This document shows positions 6,837 to 15,160 of a stretch of 64,000 nucleotides of DNA, piece after piece (positions within the stretch are counted from its first letter, which is position 1; each line of letters begins with the position of its first letter). The stretch is from Bradyrhizobium genosp. L. Lineage in GTDB: Bacteria; Pseudomonadota; Alphaproteobacteria; Rhizobiales; Xanthobacteraceae. The translations under genes and the position numbers were made by a program. The stretch spans positions 3,472,001 to 3,536,000 of the forward strand of contig NZ_CP061378.1 of the NCBI RefSeq assembly GCF_015624485.1, in the 5' to 3' direction. Below the pieces are notes generated by a model. The model made no database searches. It saw only the letters and a program-made list of their open reading frames with translations, and was not told the origin of the DNA.

Positions 6837-8459
6837 ATGATCCGTCTCGACAACGTCTCAAAACAACTCGGCCACCAGATCCTGTTCATCGAAGCTTCCG
6901 CCGCGCTCCAGAAGGGCGAGAAGATCGGGCTGGTCGGCCCGAACGGCGCCGGCAAGACTACGCTGTTCCGGATGATCTCCGGCCAGGAAATCCCCGACGA
7001 GGGCCAGGTCTCGGTCGATCGCGGCGTATCGATCGGGTATTTCAGCCAGGACGTCGGCGAGATGAGTGGCCGCAGCGCGGTTGCCGAGGTGATGGACGGG
7101 GCCGGGCCGGTCAGCGAGGTCGCGGCCGAGCTCCGCGAGCTCGAGGCCGCGATGGCCGACCCCGACAAGGCCGACGAGATGGACGACATCATCGGCCGCT
7201 ATGGCGAGGTGCAGCACCGCTTCGAGGAACTCGACGGCTACGCGCTGGACGGCCGCGCGCGCGAGGCGCTGTCCGGCCTCGGCTTCAGCCAGGAGATGAT
7301 GGACGGCGACGTCGGCAAGCTCTCGGGCGGCTGGAAGATGCGGGTGGCGCTGGCGCGCATCCTCCTGATGCGGCCCGACGTGATGCTGCTCGACGAGCCG
7401 AGCAACCATCTCGATCTCGAGAGCCTGATCTGGCTCGAGCAATTCCTGAAAGGCTATGAGGGCGCGCTGCTGATGACCTCGCACGACCGCGAGTTCATCA
7501 ACCGCATCATCAACAAGGTGGTCGAGATCGACGGCGGCCAGCTCACTTCCTATTCCGGCAATTACGAGTTCTACGAGCAGCAGCGCGCGCTGAGCGACAA
7601 GCAGCAGCAGGCGCAGTTCGAGCGGCAGCAGGCGATGCTCGCCAAGGAGATCAAGTTCATCGAGCGCTTCAAGGCGCGCGCCTCGCATGCAGCCCAGGTG
7701 CAGAGCCGGGTCAAGAAGCTCGACAAGATCGAGCGCGTCGAGCCGCCGCGGCGGCGGCAGACGGTGGCGTTCGAATTCCAGCCGGCGCCGCGCTCTGGCG
7801 AGGATGTCGCGAGCCTCAAGAACGTCCACAAGGCCTATGGCAGCAAGCGAATCTATGATGGGCTCGATTTCATGATCCGCCGCCGGGAGCGCTGGTGCGT
7901 GATGGGCATCAATGGCGCCGGCAAGTCGACGCTGCTGAAGCTGATCGCGGGCTCAGCCGAGCCCGACGACGGCGCGGTCACCATCGGCGGCAGCGTCAAG
8001 ATGGGCTATTTTGCCCAGCACGCGATGGATCTGCTCGACGGCGAACGCACCGTGTTCCAGTCGCTGGAGGACGCGTTTCCGCAGGCGGGCCAGGGAAGCT
8101 TGCGCGCGCTCGCCGGCTGCTTCGGTTTCTCCGGCGACGATGTCGAGAAGAAGTGCCGGGTGCTGTCGGGCGGCGAGAAGGCGCGGCTGGTGATGGCCAA
8201 GATGCTGTTCGATCCGCCGAACTTCCTGGTGCTGGACGAGCCGACCAACCATCTCGACCTCGCCACCAAGGAGATGCTGATCAATGCGCTCGCCGAGTTC
8301 GAGGGCACCATGCTGTTCGTGTCGCACGACCGGCATTTCCTTGCCGCGCTCTCCAACCGCGTGCTGGAGCTGACGCCGGAGGGCATCCACCAGTTTGGCG
8401 GCGGCTACACCGAGTATGTCGCCCGCACCGGCCAGGAAGCACCGGGGTTGCGGAGCTAG
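6837..8459 (+). CDS. ABC-F family ATP-binding protein
   Basis: The 540-residue soluble protein has two ABC nucleotide-binding domains and no membrane segment. The first has Walker A GPNGAGKTT (about residue 35), signature LSGGWKMRVALAR (about 162) and Walker B LLDEPSNHLD. The second has GINGAGKST (about 357), LSGGEKARLVMAKM and LDEPTNHLD. Between them lies the charged helical linker (QQQAQFERQQAMLAKEIKF) typical of ABC-F proteins that act on the ribosome as translation factors or antibiotic-resistance factors. The ATG at 6837 gives the usual MIRLDNVSK start. It is divergent from the DMT gene. Which ABC-F subfamily (Uup, EttA, YheS) it belongs to cannot be settled by eye; YheS/Uup-like is most likely. 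Confidence 0.93.
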   Translation: MIRLDNVSKQLGHQILFIEASAALQKGEKIGLVGPNGAGKTTLFRMISGQEIPDEGQVSVDRGVSIGYFSQDVGEMSGRSAVAEVMDGAGPVSEVAAELRELEAAMADPDKADEMDDIIGRYGEVQHRFEELDGYALDGRAREALSGLGFSQEMMDGDVGKLSGGWKMRVALARILLMRPDVMLLDEPSNHLDLESLIWLEQFLKGYEGALLMTSHDREFINRIINKVVEIDGGQLTSYSGNYEFYEQQRALSDKQQQAQFERQQAMLAKEIKFIERFKARASHAAQVQSRVKKLDKIERVEPPRRRQTVAFEFQPAPRSGEDVASLKNVHKAYGSKRIYDGLDFMIRRRERWCVMGINGAGKSTLLKLIAGSAEPDDGAVTIGGSVKMGYFAQHAMDLLDGERTVFQSLEDAFPQAGQGSLRALAGCFGFSGDDVEKKCRVLSGGEKARLVMAKMLFDPPNFLVLDEPTNHLDLATKEMLINALAEFEGTMLFVSHDRHFLAALSNRVLELTPEGIHQFGGGYTEYVARTGQEAPGLRS

Positions 8460-8677
8460 AGCCACGCGACTTCGGCGATGAAATTGCAATGCAATTTTGC
8501 GCTGAAGTGAAGAAGCAAGGTACTCGCGGCCAAAACAGCGAAAACAACCCCATGCAAAGGAGCAGGCGCTCGCCAGCACTCCGAAAGCGCTTGACGCGTC
8601 GGGCAACTCAGTCGTATATTTTCACTATTCCGAAATCGCGCAGATAGGCACGGCAGCAAGCGCTGAGGCTGGCGGAA

Positions 8678-9322
8678 CTAGTCGACGCTGCGTTCGAACC
8701 CCCAGCGCGCGCAAAAGGCCTCGACGTCACCGGACTGGAATTCCGGCAGCCGTTCCCAGATCATCTCCACCGGCCAATTCCACCAGGCGATCTCCGACAG
8801 CGCGGCCGCGATGGTGCGGCTGAAGCGTTCCTTGATCTGCCGGGCCGGCACGCCGCCGACAATCGTGTAAGGCGCGACGTCCCGCGAGACCACCGCGCCG
8901 GCGGCGAGCACGGCGCCGTCGCCGACGGTCACGCCGGGCAGCACGATGACGCCATGGCCGATCCAGACGTCGTTGCCGATCACGACGCGATCGGCGCGCC
9001 GGTCCCCGAAGAAGCGGTGATCTCGCTGAGCAGAGGCCGTGTAATATTCCGGGCAGTAGGTGAAGCGGTGCTGCGACGGCCGCTCCAGCGGATGGTTCGG
9101 CGCGCCAATCCGGACCTGCGCTGCGATCGCGCAGAATTTGCCGATCTGCGCATCGCCGACGATGCAGCCGCTGGCGAGGTAGGAGAAGTCGCCGAGCTCG
9201 GTGTATTCCAGCGCGGTGTTGCCGAGGATTTCGCAGCACCGGCCGATCGTCACGTCCCGCAGTTTCACCGTCGGCTCGACGACGGTTTCGGCAAGCTTGG
9301 GGCGTGGCTTTGAATCGGTCAT
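8678..9322 (-). CDS. hexapeptide-repeat acetyltransferase (phosphonate-type)
   Basis: The 214-residue protein has left-handed beta-helix hexapeptides: [49 protein letters not shown], and [37 protein letters not shown]. The catalytic-loop pattern [17 protein letters not shown] with its His residues and the end [18 protein letters not shown] match the transferase family found with phosphonate-use genes (TIGR03308-like). No phn genes lie nearby, so the acceptor may differ. It shares a minus-strand block with the downstream-coded hydrolase 9384-10259, but 60 bases separate them. Confidence 0.8.
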   Translation of the reverse strand: MTDSKPRPKLAETVVEPTVKLRDVTIGRCCEILGNTALEYTELGDFSYLASGCIVGDAQIGKFCAIAAQVRIGAPNHPLERPSQHRFTYCPEYYTASAQRDHRFFGDRRADRVVIGNDVWIGHGVIVLPGVTVGDGAVLAAGAVVSRDVAPYTIVGGVPARQIKERFSRTIAAALSEIAWWNWPVEMIWERLPEFQSGDVEAFCARWGFERSVD

Positions 9323-9383
9323 GTCATTTGTCTCGCTGGTGGTGAGCGGTCGTAACTATCACGCCATAAGGGAAGGGAGCGCC

Positions 9384-10259
9384 CTACGGCTTCAGGGCAT
9401 CGACGGCGGCGATGGCCCTGACCATCGCATCCTTGAGCGCCGCGGCGTTGGCGGGGACGGACTGCCTTCGGCGCCCTGGATCGTCGAAATCATGCGTCGC
9501 GCCCGGATAAAGCGTGACGTCGATCTTGCTGCCGGCAGCGATGGATCGTTGCGCGACCTCCTGGCAGCGCTCGGGCGATACTTCCTCGTCGTCGGAGCCG
9601 AGCAGCATGGTGATCGGGGCGGCGGAGGTCAGCGTCTGCACCAGCAGGGCGGCGGGTCCGCAGCCCGGATAGAAGGCGAGCGCGGCGCGAAAGCCCGACG
9701 TCGCCTTGCCCTGCCGCTGCATCACGTTCAGCGCGGTGCTGCCGCCGTTCGACCAGCCCTGCAGGAAGATGCGGTCGTGGACGATATCTTGCTGGCCGCG
9801 CAGCCAGGCCAGCGCGCCCTCGGCGTCGAGCGGCCGCACCGTCTTTTCGTTGACATCGTCGCGATCCGCATCGCCGTGGGTGAAGCGGCCGAAACCATGG
9901 GCCTTGCCGCGCGGCCCAAAACTGTCCGGCAGCAGTGCGAAATAGCCGTGGTCCGCCCAATATTGTCCCCACATCAGGTGCCGCCTCGACAGGCCGTTGG
10001 CGTTGCAGTCGGCCGACGGGCTCGCCCGCGACACCAGCGTGCAGTCCTTGTTGACGTTGAGCGAGTAGGGGCCGCCACGTCCGTGCAGCAGCACGATCGC
10101 GGGATGCGGTCCCGGCGCCGGCGGCCTGAACAGATAGCCGACGAGCTCGGTCTTGCCGTCCGCGCTTGGGAAATACACGGTGTCGGGAGCGGCCACGGCC
10201 GCCGCGCTCGGCAAGGCGGTCAGCATCAGAACAACGGCTCGAATTGCGCGCCTGGACAT
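9384..10259 (-). CDS. secreted dienelactone-hydrolase-family protein
   Basis: The 291-residue protein begins MSRRAIRAVVLMLTALPSAAAVAAPD, a signal peptide with cleavage after AVA. It has the alpha/beta-hydrolase oxyanion region VLLHGRGGPYS, the nucleophile elbow GWSNGGS and a C-terminal catalytic His in GATHDFDD; the acid is likely Asp in LLGSDDEE. Four Cys residues could form disulfides in the periplasm (DCTLVSRASPSADC). The start at 10259 is preferred to the longer frame because it begins the signal peptide. It hydrolyses an unknown ester or lactone. It is divergent from the metallo-hydrolase gene. Confidence 0.85.
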   Translation of the reverse strand: MSRRAIRAVVLMLTALPSAAAVAAPDTVYFPSADGKTELVGYLFRPPAPGPHPAIVLLHGRGGPYSLNVNKDCTLVSRASPSADCNANGLSRRHLMWGQYWADHGYFALLPDSFGPRGKAHGFGRFTHGDADRDDVNEKTVRPLDAEGALAWLRGQQDIVHDRIFLQGWSNGGSTALNVMQRQGKATSGFRAALAFYPGCGPAALLVQTLTSAAPITMLLGSDDEEVSPERCQEVAQRSIAAGSKIDVTLYPGATHDFDDPGRRRQSVPANAAALKDAMVRAIAAVDALKP

Positions 10260-10408
10260 TGCTGCAGCATGGATGGCATTTCGGATGAATTTGCGACAGC
10301 GGCCGCCCAATAGCAATGCAAAGCCGCATGGCGCGCTGCGTCGTGTTCGGCTTGTGAGGTGCACCACCGCCCGTTACGCTTCGAAAAAAGAGCGGGAGCG
10401 AGACGGCC

Positions 10409-11284
10409 ATGAAGCAGCTCAGGATCGGCGACATCACGATCGACGCGGTGATCGAGCGGGAAGGCCCCTGGCGGCGGCCGCAGGATTTCTTCCCGGCTTA
10501 TGATGATGCCGTGTTCAAGCATCATCTGAAGACCATGGAGCCCGAGGTGTTCGACGCCGACCGCGGCATGATGGTGATCACCTATCAAACCTTCGTGGTG
10601 CGCACGCCGCGCTACACCATCCTGGTCGACACCTGCACCGGCGAGGACAAGGGGCACCCGCCGCCGTTCGATTTCCCCGGCAAGGAGCGCTGGCGCAACG
10701 AGCTGTTCGCCCTCGGCATCTCCTTCGAGCAGATCGACTACGTGTTCTGTACCCATCTGCATATCGACCACACCGGCTGGAACACCACGCTGCGTGACGG
10801 CCGCTGGGTGCCGACGTTTCCCAACGCGAAATACGTCTTCCACAAGCGCGAATACGCGGCCTGGGAGGCCGAGAGCGCCAAGGGCGCCAATCCGCCCGGC
10901 ACCGTGTTCCGCGACAATTGCCTGCCGATCGTCGAGGCCGGGCAGGCGCTTCTGGTCGACGACGATTATGCGCTCGACGACACCGTCACGCTGACGCCGA
11001 CGCCGGGCCATTCGCCCTGCCATTGCTGCGTCAACATCGTCTCGAAGGGCCAGCGCGCGGTGGTCGCCGGCGATCTCATGCATCATGCGATCCAGTGCCG
11101 CGAGGTCGAATGGTCGGCCAAGCCGGACTGGGACCCGAAACAGTCGGCGATATCGCGGCGGAAGTTCTTTGCGTCCGTCGCCGAAACCGACACGCTGATC
11201 CTGCCGATCCATTTCCCAACCCCGACGGTCGGCCTGATCAAGGCGGATGGCGACCGCTTCGACTATCGGTTCAAACGAGGGTAG
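10409..11284 (+). CDS. MBL-fold metallo-hydrolase
   Basis: The 291-residue protein has the zinc motif THLHIDHTGW (HxHxDH) near residue 115, then GHSPCHCCV and GDLMHHAIQ, and a late HFPTP, the four metal-binding segments of metallo-beta-lactamase-fold hydrolases. The N-terminus (KQLRIGDITIDAVIEREGPW) is typical of the cytoplasmic subgroup close to quorum-quenching lactonases and related hydrolases. There is no signal peptide. GGGAGCGAGACGG precedes the ATG. The substrate cannot be told from the sequence. Confidence 0.88.
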   Translation: MKQLRIGDITIDAVIEREGPWRRPQDFFPAYDDAVFKHHLKTMEPEVFDADRGMMVITYQTFVVRTPRYTILVDTCTGEDKGHPPPFDFPGKERWRNELFALGISFEQIDYVFCTHLHIDHTGWNTTLRDGRWVPTFPNAKYVFHKREYAAWEAESAKGANPPGTVFRDNCLPIVEAGQALLVDDDYALDDTVTLTPTPGHSPCHCCVNIVSKGQRAVVAGDLMHHAIQCREVEWSAKPDWDPKQSAISRRKFFASVAETDTLILPIHFPTPTVGLIKADGDRFDYRFKRG

Positions 11285-11299
11285 GGTGACAATCGGCGC

Positions 11300-11620
11300 T
11301 CAGCGCTTCGGCGCGACCTCCCTGAACGCCAGCACCAGCGGCCGCTCGAGCTTGCCCTTTATGTCGAGCAGGATGTCGTAGGCCCTTTCCCTCTGCATGG
11401 TCGGCTTGTAGGCCCGCTGCTCGATCAGCGCGGCGGCAGCGCGCGTACGGCACGGAACCTGGGTGAGGAAGCGTTCAAGCTCGCTGCAAAGCCGGTGTGC
11501 GAGATCCTCGTTAATTTCAAACTTCGCGAGGCTGCCGGCGCAGTCGATCTCGAGGATCGCGCGCATCGGTTCCGTCGATTTCGTCGTGACGGCGATATCG
11601 GTTGCTCTCTGCATGGTCAT
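11300..11620 (-). CDS. hypothetical protein, 106 aa
   Basis: The protein begins MTMQRATDIAVTTKSTEPM, has a central segment AILEIDCAGSLAKFEINEDLAHRLCSELERFL, and ends in a basic helix-rich part. It has no signal peptide or membrane segment. GGAAAGG lies upstream of the ATG at 11620; the second Met at 11614 is an alternative. It follows the PilZ gene by 38 bases on the same strand and probably shares its operon with the DUF2336 gene. I do not recognise the family. Confidence 0.65.
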   Translation of the reverse strand: MTMQRATDIAVTTKSTEPMRAILEIDCAGSLAKFEINEDLAHRLCSELERFLTQVPCRTRAAAALIEQRAYKPTMQRERAYDILLDIKGKLERPLVLAFREVAPKR

Positions 11621-11658
11621 GTCATCACACCTTTCCGGCCGCATCATGTCGCCGATCC

Positions 11659-11961
11659 TCACGCCGGAATCACCGGCCGGCCCTTCTTCCTTTTTTCTTC
11701 GATGAACCGCACGCCGACCTCCATGCCGTCGACACGGATCAGTTCGCAGCGGCGGAAGGCCAGTCCCCGTGACGAGAGGATCAGGAAGAACTCTTGCGCC
11801 TTCAGCACGTCGAGCGTTCCATCGACCTCGAGCCGGGCGCCGCTCTGGGAGATGTCGAGCAGCACGCAGCCGCGCCGCCACGTGCCGTCGACGCCCATCA
11901 GGTTCACCGGATGCCGATGTTCGAGCCGAACACGCTCCGACTTTCGATCGCCGTACGTCAT
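11659..11961 (-). CDS. PilZ-domain protein, 100 aa
   Basis: Nearly the whole protein is a PilZ domain. The segment EHRHPVNLMGVDGTWRRGCVLLDISQSGARLEV carries the D/N-x-S-x-x-G-x-x pattern of PilZ, followed by FFLILSSRGLAFRRCELIRVDGMEVGVRFIEEK. The usual RxxxR of the c-di-GMP-binding loop may be KSERVRLEHR near residue 8-17. The start overlaps the stop of the DUF2336 gene (TGATG), so translation is probably coupled. Such proteins usually sense c-di-GMP, and binding here is inferred. Confidence 0.85.
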   Translation of the reverse strand: MTYGDRKSERVRLEHRHPVNLMGVDGTWRRGCVLLDISQSGARLEVDGTLDVLKAQEFFLILSSRGLAFRRCELIRVDGMEVGVRFIEEKRKKGRPVIPA

Positions 11962-13079
11962 CAGGACCGTCCCATGGCAGCAAGCGGCTTGTTCGCCAAG
12001 TCGCTGATCGAGCCAAACCGGAGCACGCGCTGGGCATTCGATAACGGAAGCGCTTCGAACATCTCCCTGGCGTCGTCGAGCTGCTGCTGCGAGGCCGACG
12101 GCGCCTGCTTGCGATGCCGGACGATGGCCGATGTCGTGTTCCAGTTCAGCCGCGCCGCACGGCAGGCGACGACGAGCCCCCTGATATCGACGGCTTCCAG
12201 CAGCGGTGCGATGGCCTCGGTCGGAACGGACGCGAGATGCGCCAGCGCGGCGACGACATTGTGGTACTCGCCCCTGACCGCAAAGCGGTTGACGCTGGAA
12301 TCGTTGAGCTGGCCGGCATTGTTGAGCGCCATGACGGCAGCCTTCGCCTCGGTATAGTCGATGGCGACAGGCGGCTTGGCCGCGGCGTGCGCCGCGCTGG
12401 CACCGATCGCGGTGCGTATTGTGTCGTGCGACGCCAGCGGCGCGATCCTGAGCAGGCGGTTCTGCAGACGCGGCGTGCATCGCGCGACGAAAGCGCCGAG
12501 CGCACCGGACGGCAGGTCGCCACGCAGCACCAGCGCGCAGGCGATGTCCTCGTCGCGCTCCGCATTGTCCATCAGCATCTCGATACCCGCCCGCGAGAAT
12601 TTGGCGCCGGGATTGCCCGCCAGCGTGCGAAGCACGTTGCTGTCGCCGCGCATCAGCAGGATGTCGGTGACCTCCGGGCTGATGGCGGTTCGGTTTGCGA
12701 TGGCGCCGAGATGCGCCTCGGCGCGCGTCCAGGCGAGATCGGCCAGATCTCGGTCGTCGATCCCTGCGCATTTGCTCAGGATCGGCCCGGCGACGTCGGC
12801 ATCCTCATGATGGGCGAGCCGCCGCGCGAGCTCGCGCGGCACGGAACGCGCGTCGGCCAGCGAGCGGCTGAGCATGGTCAGCGTCCGCAGTTCGACGTCG
12901 TCCATCAGGCGCACGAGGACGTCGTCGAACACGCCGATGTGGTGCTCGTTGAGCCGGTGAGCGTCTTCGAGAAAAAGGCCAGCCACCTGCCGCAAGATCC
13001 GTGCACGACGGTTTGGCGGGCCTGCTCTCAAAACATGATCAAGCTCTGCAATAAGGCCAGTCGAAGCAATGGCAGTCAT
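11961..13079 (-). CDS. DUF2336-domain protein
   Basis: The 372-residue protein is all-helical and rich in short HEAT-like units, such as RRARILRQVAGLFLEDAHRLNEHHIGVFDDVLVRLMDDVE at the start and DVELRTLTMLSRSLADARSVPRELARRLAHHEDADVAGPIL. This N-terminal block matches the DUF2336 family of alphaproteobacteria, which is often linked to signalling and cell-cycle genes. ATG at 13079 is chosen over a TTG 17 codons earlier. The stop overlaps the PilZ start. The operon order DUF2336, PilZ, 106-residue protein suggests a common regulatory role, perhaps in c-di-GMP response. Function is unknown. Confidence 0.8.
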   Translation of the reverse strand: MTAIASTGLIAELDHVLRAGPPNRRARILRQVAGLFLEDAHRLNEHHIGVFDDVLVRLMDDVELRTLTMLSRSLADARSVPRELARRLAHHEDADVAGPILSKCAGIDDRDLADLAWTRAEAHLGAIANRTAISPEVTDILLMRGDSNVLRTLAGNPGAKFSRAGIEMLMDNAERDEDIACALVLRGDLPSGALGAFVARCTPRLQNRLLRIAPLASHDTIRTAIGASAAHAAAKPPVAIDYTEAKAAVMALNNAGQLNDSSVNRFAVRGEYHNVVAALAHLASVPTEAIAPLLEAVDIRGLVVACRAARLNWNTTSAIVRHRKQAPSASQQQLDDAREMFEALPLSNAQRVLRFGSISDLANKPLAAMGRS

Positions 13080-13379
13080 AGCGGTCCCAATATGTCCGCG
13101 ACAGGGAACCTGCTCCGTTCCCAACGCCAAGTCTGGGCCGCGTCTCTTAATTCCGTTTTTAGAATTGATGGGGGTATAGGCGTCGTTGATGCGCTAAACG
13201 TCGCAATTGCTATCGAAAATCGGCAGTGCCCGTAGTTTTGCGGGTTTGTCTAAGTCAGTAAATCAGGCGCAACTGTCTGTATTGGGTCGGTGGGACGATT
13301 CGCTGATGGAGTTTCAATAATATCGATGGGGCCGGCAGCACGCCGCGCCGACCAGGGCTGATTCTCAAGATCATTTCAG
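13080..13379. other. divergent intergenic region, 300 bases
   Basis: It separates the minus-strand DUF2336 operon from the plus-strand AraC gene and must hold both promoters. It is AT-richer than its surroundings near 13140-13320. A small CCCG/CGGG hairpin (about 13227-13242) is the only structure I noticed. No open frame in it looks coding. Confidence 0.5.
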
Positions 13380-14324
13380 ATGAACAATCCTTCGGCGGCG
13401 CCGTTGCTGGTGCCGAGAGTTTTTCGGTTCGACGATATCGATCGGTTTCGGAGCTCGATCAGGAACCTGAACGTTGATTTCACGCCGCTTGCGCGGAAGA
13501 TTTCGGCTGAGCAGGTGATCGTGAGCCTGCCGGAGTGCGACCTCAACGTCACCCAGTCGTTTCCGCGTATCGTCGATGCGCAATTCGCGCCCGGCACCAC
13601 GGTGATTGGATTCACCATGGACGACGGCGTTCCGATCCGGTTCAACGGCGCCGAGCGCGACCGCGCGGTGATCGTGCTCGGCAGCGGCGGCGCCTTCTAC
13701 ACCACGGTGGAGAAGACGCCGCGCCAGTACGTCTCGATCGTCTTCACGCCCGAGATTCTCGATCGCGGCTGGCCCAGCTCCGCGGTCAAGTTCAGCATCT
13801 ACGAGATCAGCCAGCCGGCGCAGGATCGGTTGCGCGCGGTGGTCCGCCAGGCCCTGCTGGTGGCATCGCAACCGGAGGCGGCCGTCGACGTCGTCGCGGT
13901 CGGCATCGCGATCAGGGAATCCCTGCTCGAGGCCATCGATCAGGCCTTCGTCGAGATGGTGCCGGCCAAGTGGGCGACGCGGGTCAACCTGACGCGGCAG
14001 TTCAAGGTCTTCAACGACGCGAGGGCCGTGCTCGCCGGCAATGTCGCGCATCCGATCTACAGCGGCGAGCTGGCGCGGCAGATCGGCGTGTCCGTGCGCA
14101 CGCTGCATGATGCGATCCAGCGCTACCGGGGCATGAGCCTGCACCGCTATCTGCGGCTGCGGCGGCTCTGGCTGGTGCGCCAGCATCTCTTGACCGGCGC
14201 GCATAGCGTCAAGGCGGCGGCCTTGGCCTATGGCTTCTGGCATCTGAGCGACTTCTCGCGCAGCTACCGTTCGCAGTTCGGGGAAGCGCCGTCGGAGACG
14301 CTGGCGGCATCCCGCGCGCACTGA
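13380..14324 (+). CDS. AraC-family transcriptional regulator
   Basis: The 314-residue protein has a C-terminal pair of helix-turn-helix motifs: SGELARQIGVSVRTLHDAIQRYRGMSLHRYLRLRRL and HSVKAAALAYGFWHLSDFSRSYRSQFGEAPSETL, the second being the usual F-x-x-x-Y-x-x-x-F-G-x-x-P signature. The N-terminal 200 residues form an unrecognised sensor domain (DIDRFRSSIRNLNVDFTPL), as in AraC-type regulators of oxidative or degradation genes. It is divergent from the DUF2336/PilZ operon and may regulate it. The ligand is unknown. Confidence 0.88.
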   Translation: MNNPSAAPLLVPRVFRFDDIDRFRSSIRNLNVDFTPLARKISAEQVIVSLPECDLNVTQSFPRIVDAQFAPGTTVIGFTMDDGVPIRFNGAERDRAVIVLGSGGAFYTTVEKTPRQYVSIVFTPEILDRGWPSSAVKFSIYEISQPAQDRLRAVVRQALLVASQPEAAVDVVAVGIAIRESLLEAIDQAFVEMVPAKWATRVNLTRQFKVFNDARAVLAGNVAHPIYSGELARQIGVSVRTLHDAIQRYRGMSLHRYLRLRRLWLVRQHLLTGAHSVKAAALAYGFWHLSDFSRSYRSQFGEAPSETLAASRAH

Positions 14325-14438
14325 TCCGGTATGGGGGCAGGTCGTCCTCGCCTCGATGAGATTCCGTAACCATAGGTCTGAACGGATTTTTAACGGCCGC
14401 CGGAGAGGCTCTGGTTGATCCACAACAGGGTACCGGCG

Positions 14439-14684
14439 ATGCATCCCCGGCGATTTGCGCGTGTTCGTCCGACAGGTTGCGTATCGAGCCTGGTCAAGCT
14501 TCAGCTTGAGCCGAAGGCGCCCCTGATCGAATGCCGCCTGGTGGACTATTCAGCGGGGGGCGCCTGTCTGGAGTTTACCAAGCCGACCCAGCTGCCCGAA
14601 CGTTTCGAAATGTTTCACGGCAACACCAAGAAGCGCTGCCGCCGGGTCTGGAGCAGGGGCGTGCGCGTCGGCGTTTCGTTTTAG
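14439..14684 (+). CDS. PilZ-domain protein, 81 aa
   Basis: The sequence MHPRRFARVRPTG.. holds the RxxxR loop (RRFARVR) and then CRLVDYSAGGACLEF, the D/N-x-S-x-x-G-x-x pattern of PilZ. These are the two c-di-GMP-binding elements. The domain is short and ends RRVWSRGVRVGVSF. ATG at 14439 is preferred to an upstream TTG at 14415. The TAG stop lies within the TAGAGC start of a palindromic repeat (14682-14715). It is the second PilZ protein within 3 kb, on the other strand. Confidence 0.8.
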   Translation: MHPRRFARVRPTGCVSSLVKLQLEPKAPLIECRLVDYSAGGACLEFTKPTQLPERFEMFHGNTKKRCRRVWSRGVRVGVSF

Positions 14685-14715
14685 AGCTTTTTCCGTTCCG
14701 ATGGAATCGGAACGG
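14682..14715. repeat. short copy of the TAGAGC palindromic repeat
   Basis: TAGAGC is followed by the perfect 10-bp hairpin CCGTTCCGAT-GGA-ATCGGAACGG (14693-14715). This is the same hairpin as at 6130-6148, and its TAG provides the PilZ stop codon. It is probably a transcription-terminating palindrome as well. Confidence 0.7.
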
Positions 14716-14759
14716 AGGCTGTCCCTGATCGACGGTCGCGGAAGCTGCCGCCGCGGGCG

Positions 14760-15008
14760 TCAGGCGCCGCTCTGGCACTTCTTCATGAACGAGGTCTTGG
14801 CGGCGCCGGCAAGCTTCTTGCCGTCGGAGCCCACCGCCTTGGTTTCGCAGGCATCCGTCGTGCACTTCTTCATGAACGAGGTCTTCGCGGCGCCGGCCAG
14901 CGGCTTGCCGTCCTTGCCGACGGCCTTGCTGTCACAGGTGGCATCCTGTGCGAAGGCCGTGCCGGCCGCAAAGGTCGCGATCACGGCAGCCAAGAAAATC
15001 CGCTTCAT
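14760..15008 (-). CDS. secreted PsiF-repeat-like protein, 82 aa
   Basis: MKRIFLAAVIATFAAGTAFAQ is a signal peptide with an AFA-Q cleavage site. The mature part is two near-identical repeats of about 25 residues: CDSKAVGKDGKPLAGAAKTSF.. and CETKAVGSDGKKLAGAAKTSF.., each with KAVG-x-DG-K-LAGAAKTSFMKKC. The Cys-x20-Cys spacing and the K-x-L-x-G-x-x-K-x-x-F-M-x-x-C pattern resemble the PsiF repeat of phosphate-starvation proteins. The two DNA copies are almost identical, so the duplication looks recent or gene-converted. It is divergent from the nitroreductase gene. Function is unknown. Confidence 0.8.
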   Translation of the reverse strand: MKRIFLAAVIATFAAGTAFAQDATCDSKAVGKDGKPLAGAAKTSFMKKCTTDACETKAVGSDGKKLAGAAKTSFMKKCQSGA

Positions 15009-15160
15009 CTGGGTTTCTCCCTAGGTCAAACCAGTGCGTGGATTGGATATCGGATTCTTGGCCCGATCAAGTTCCCATGGCGGATTTTGGCTATAAAATG
15101 CCGGGCAGGCCGTCGAAAATTCTGCATCCGGCCACGGAACAAAACGGAGGACGCTGGGAA

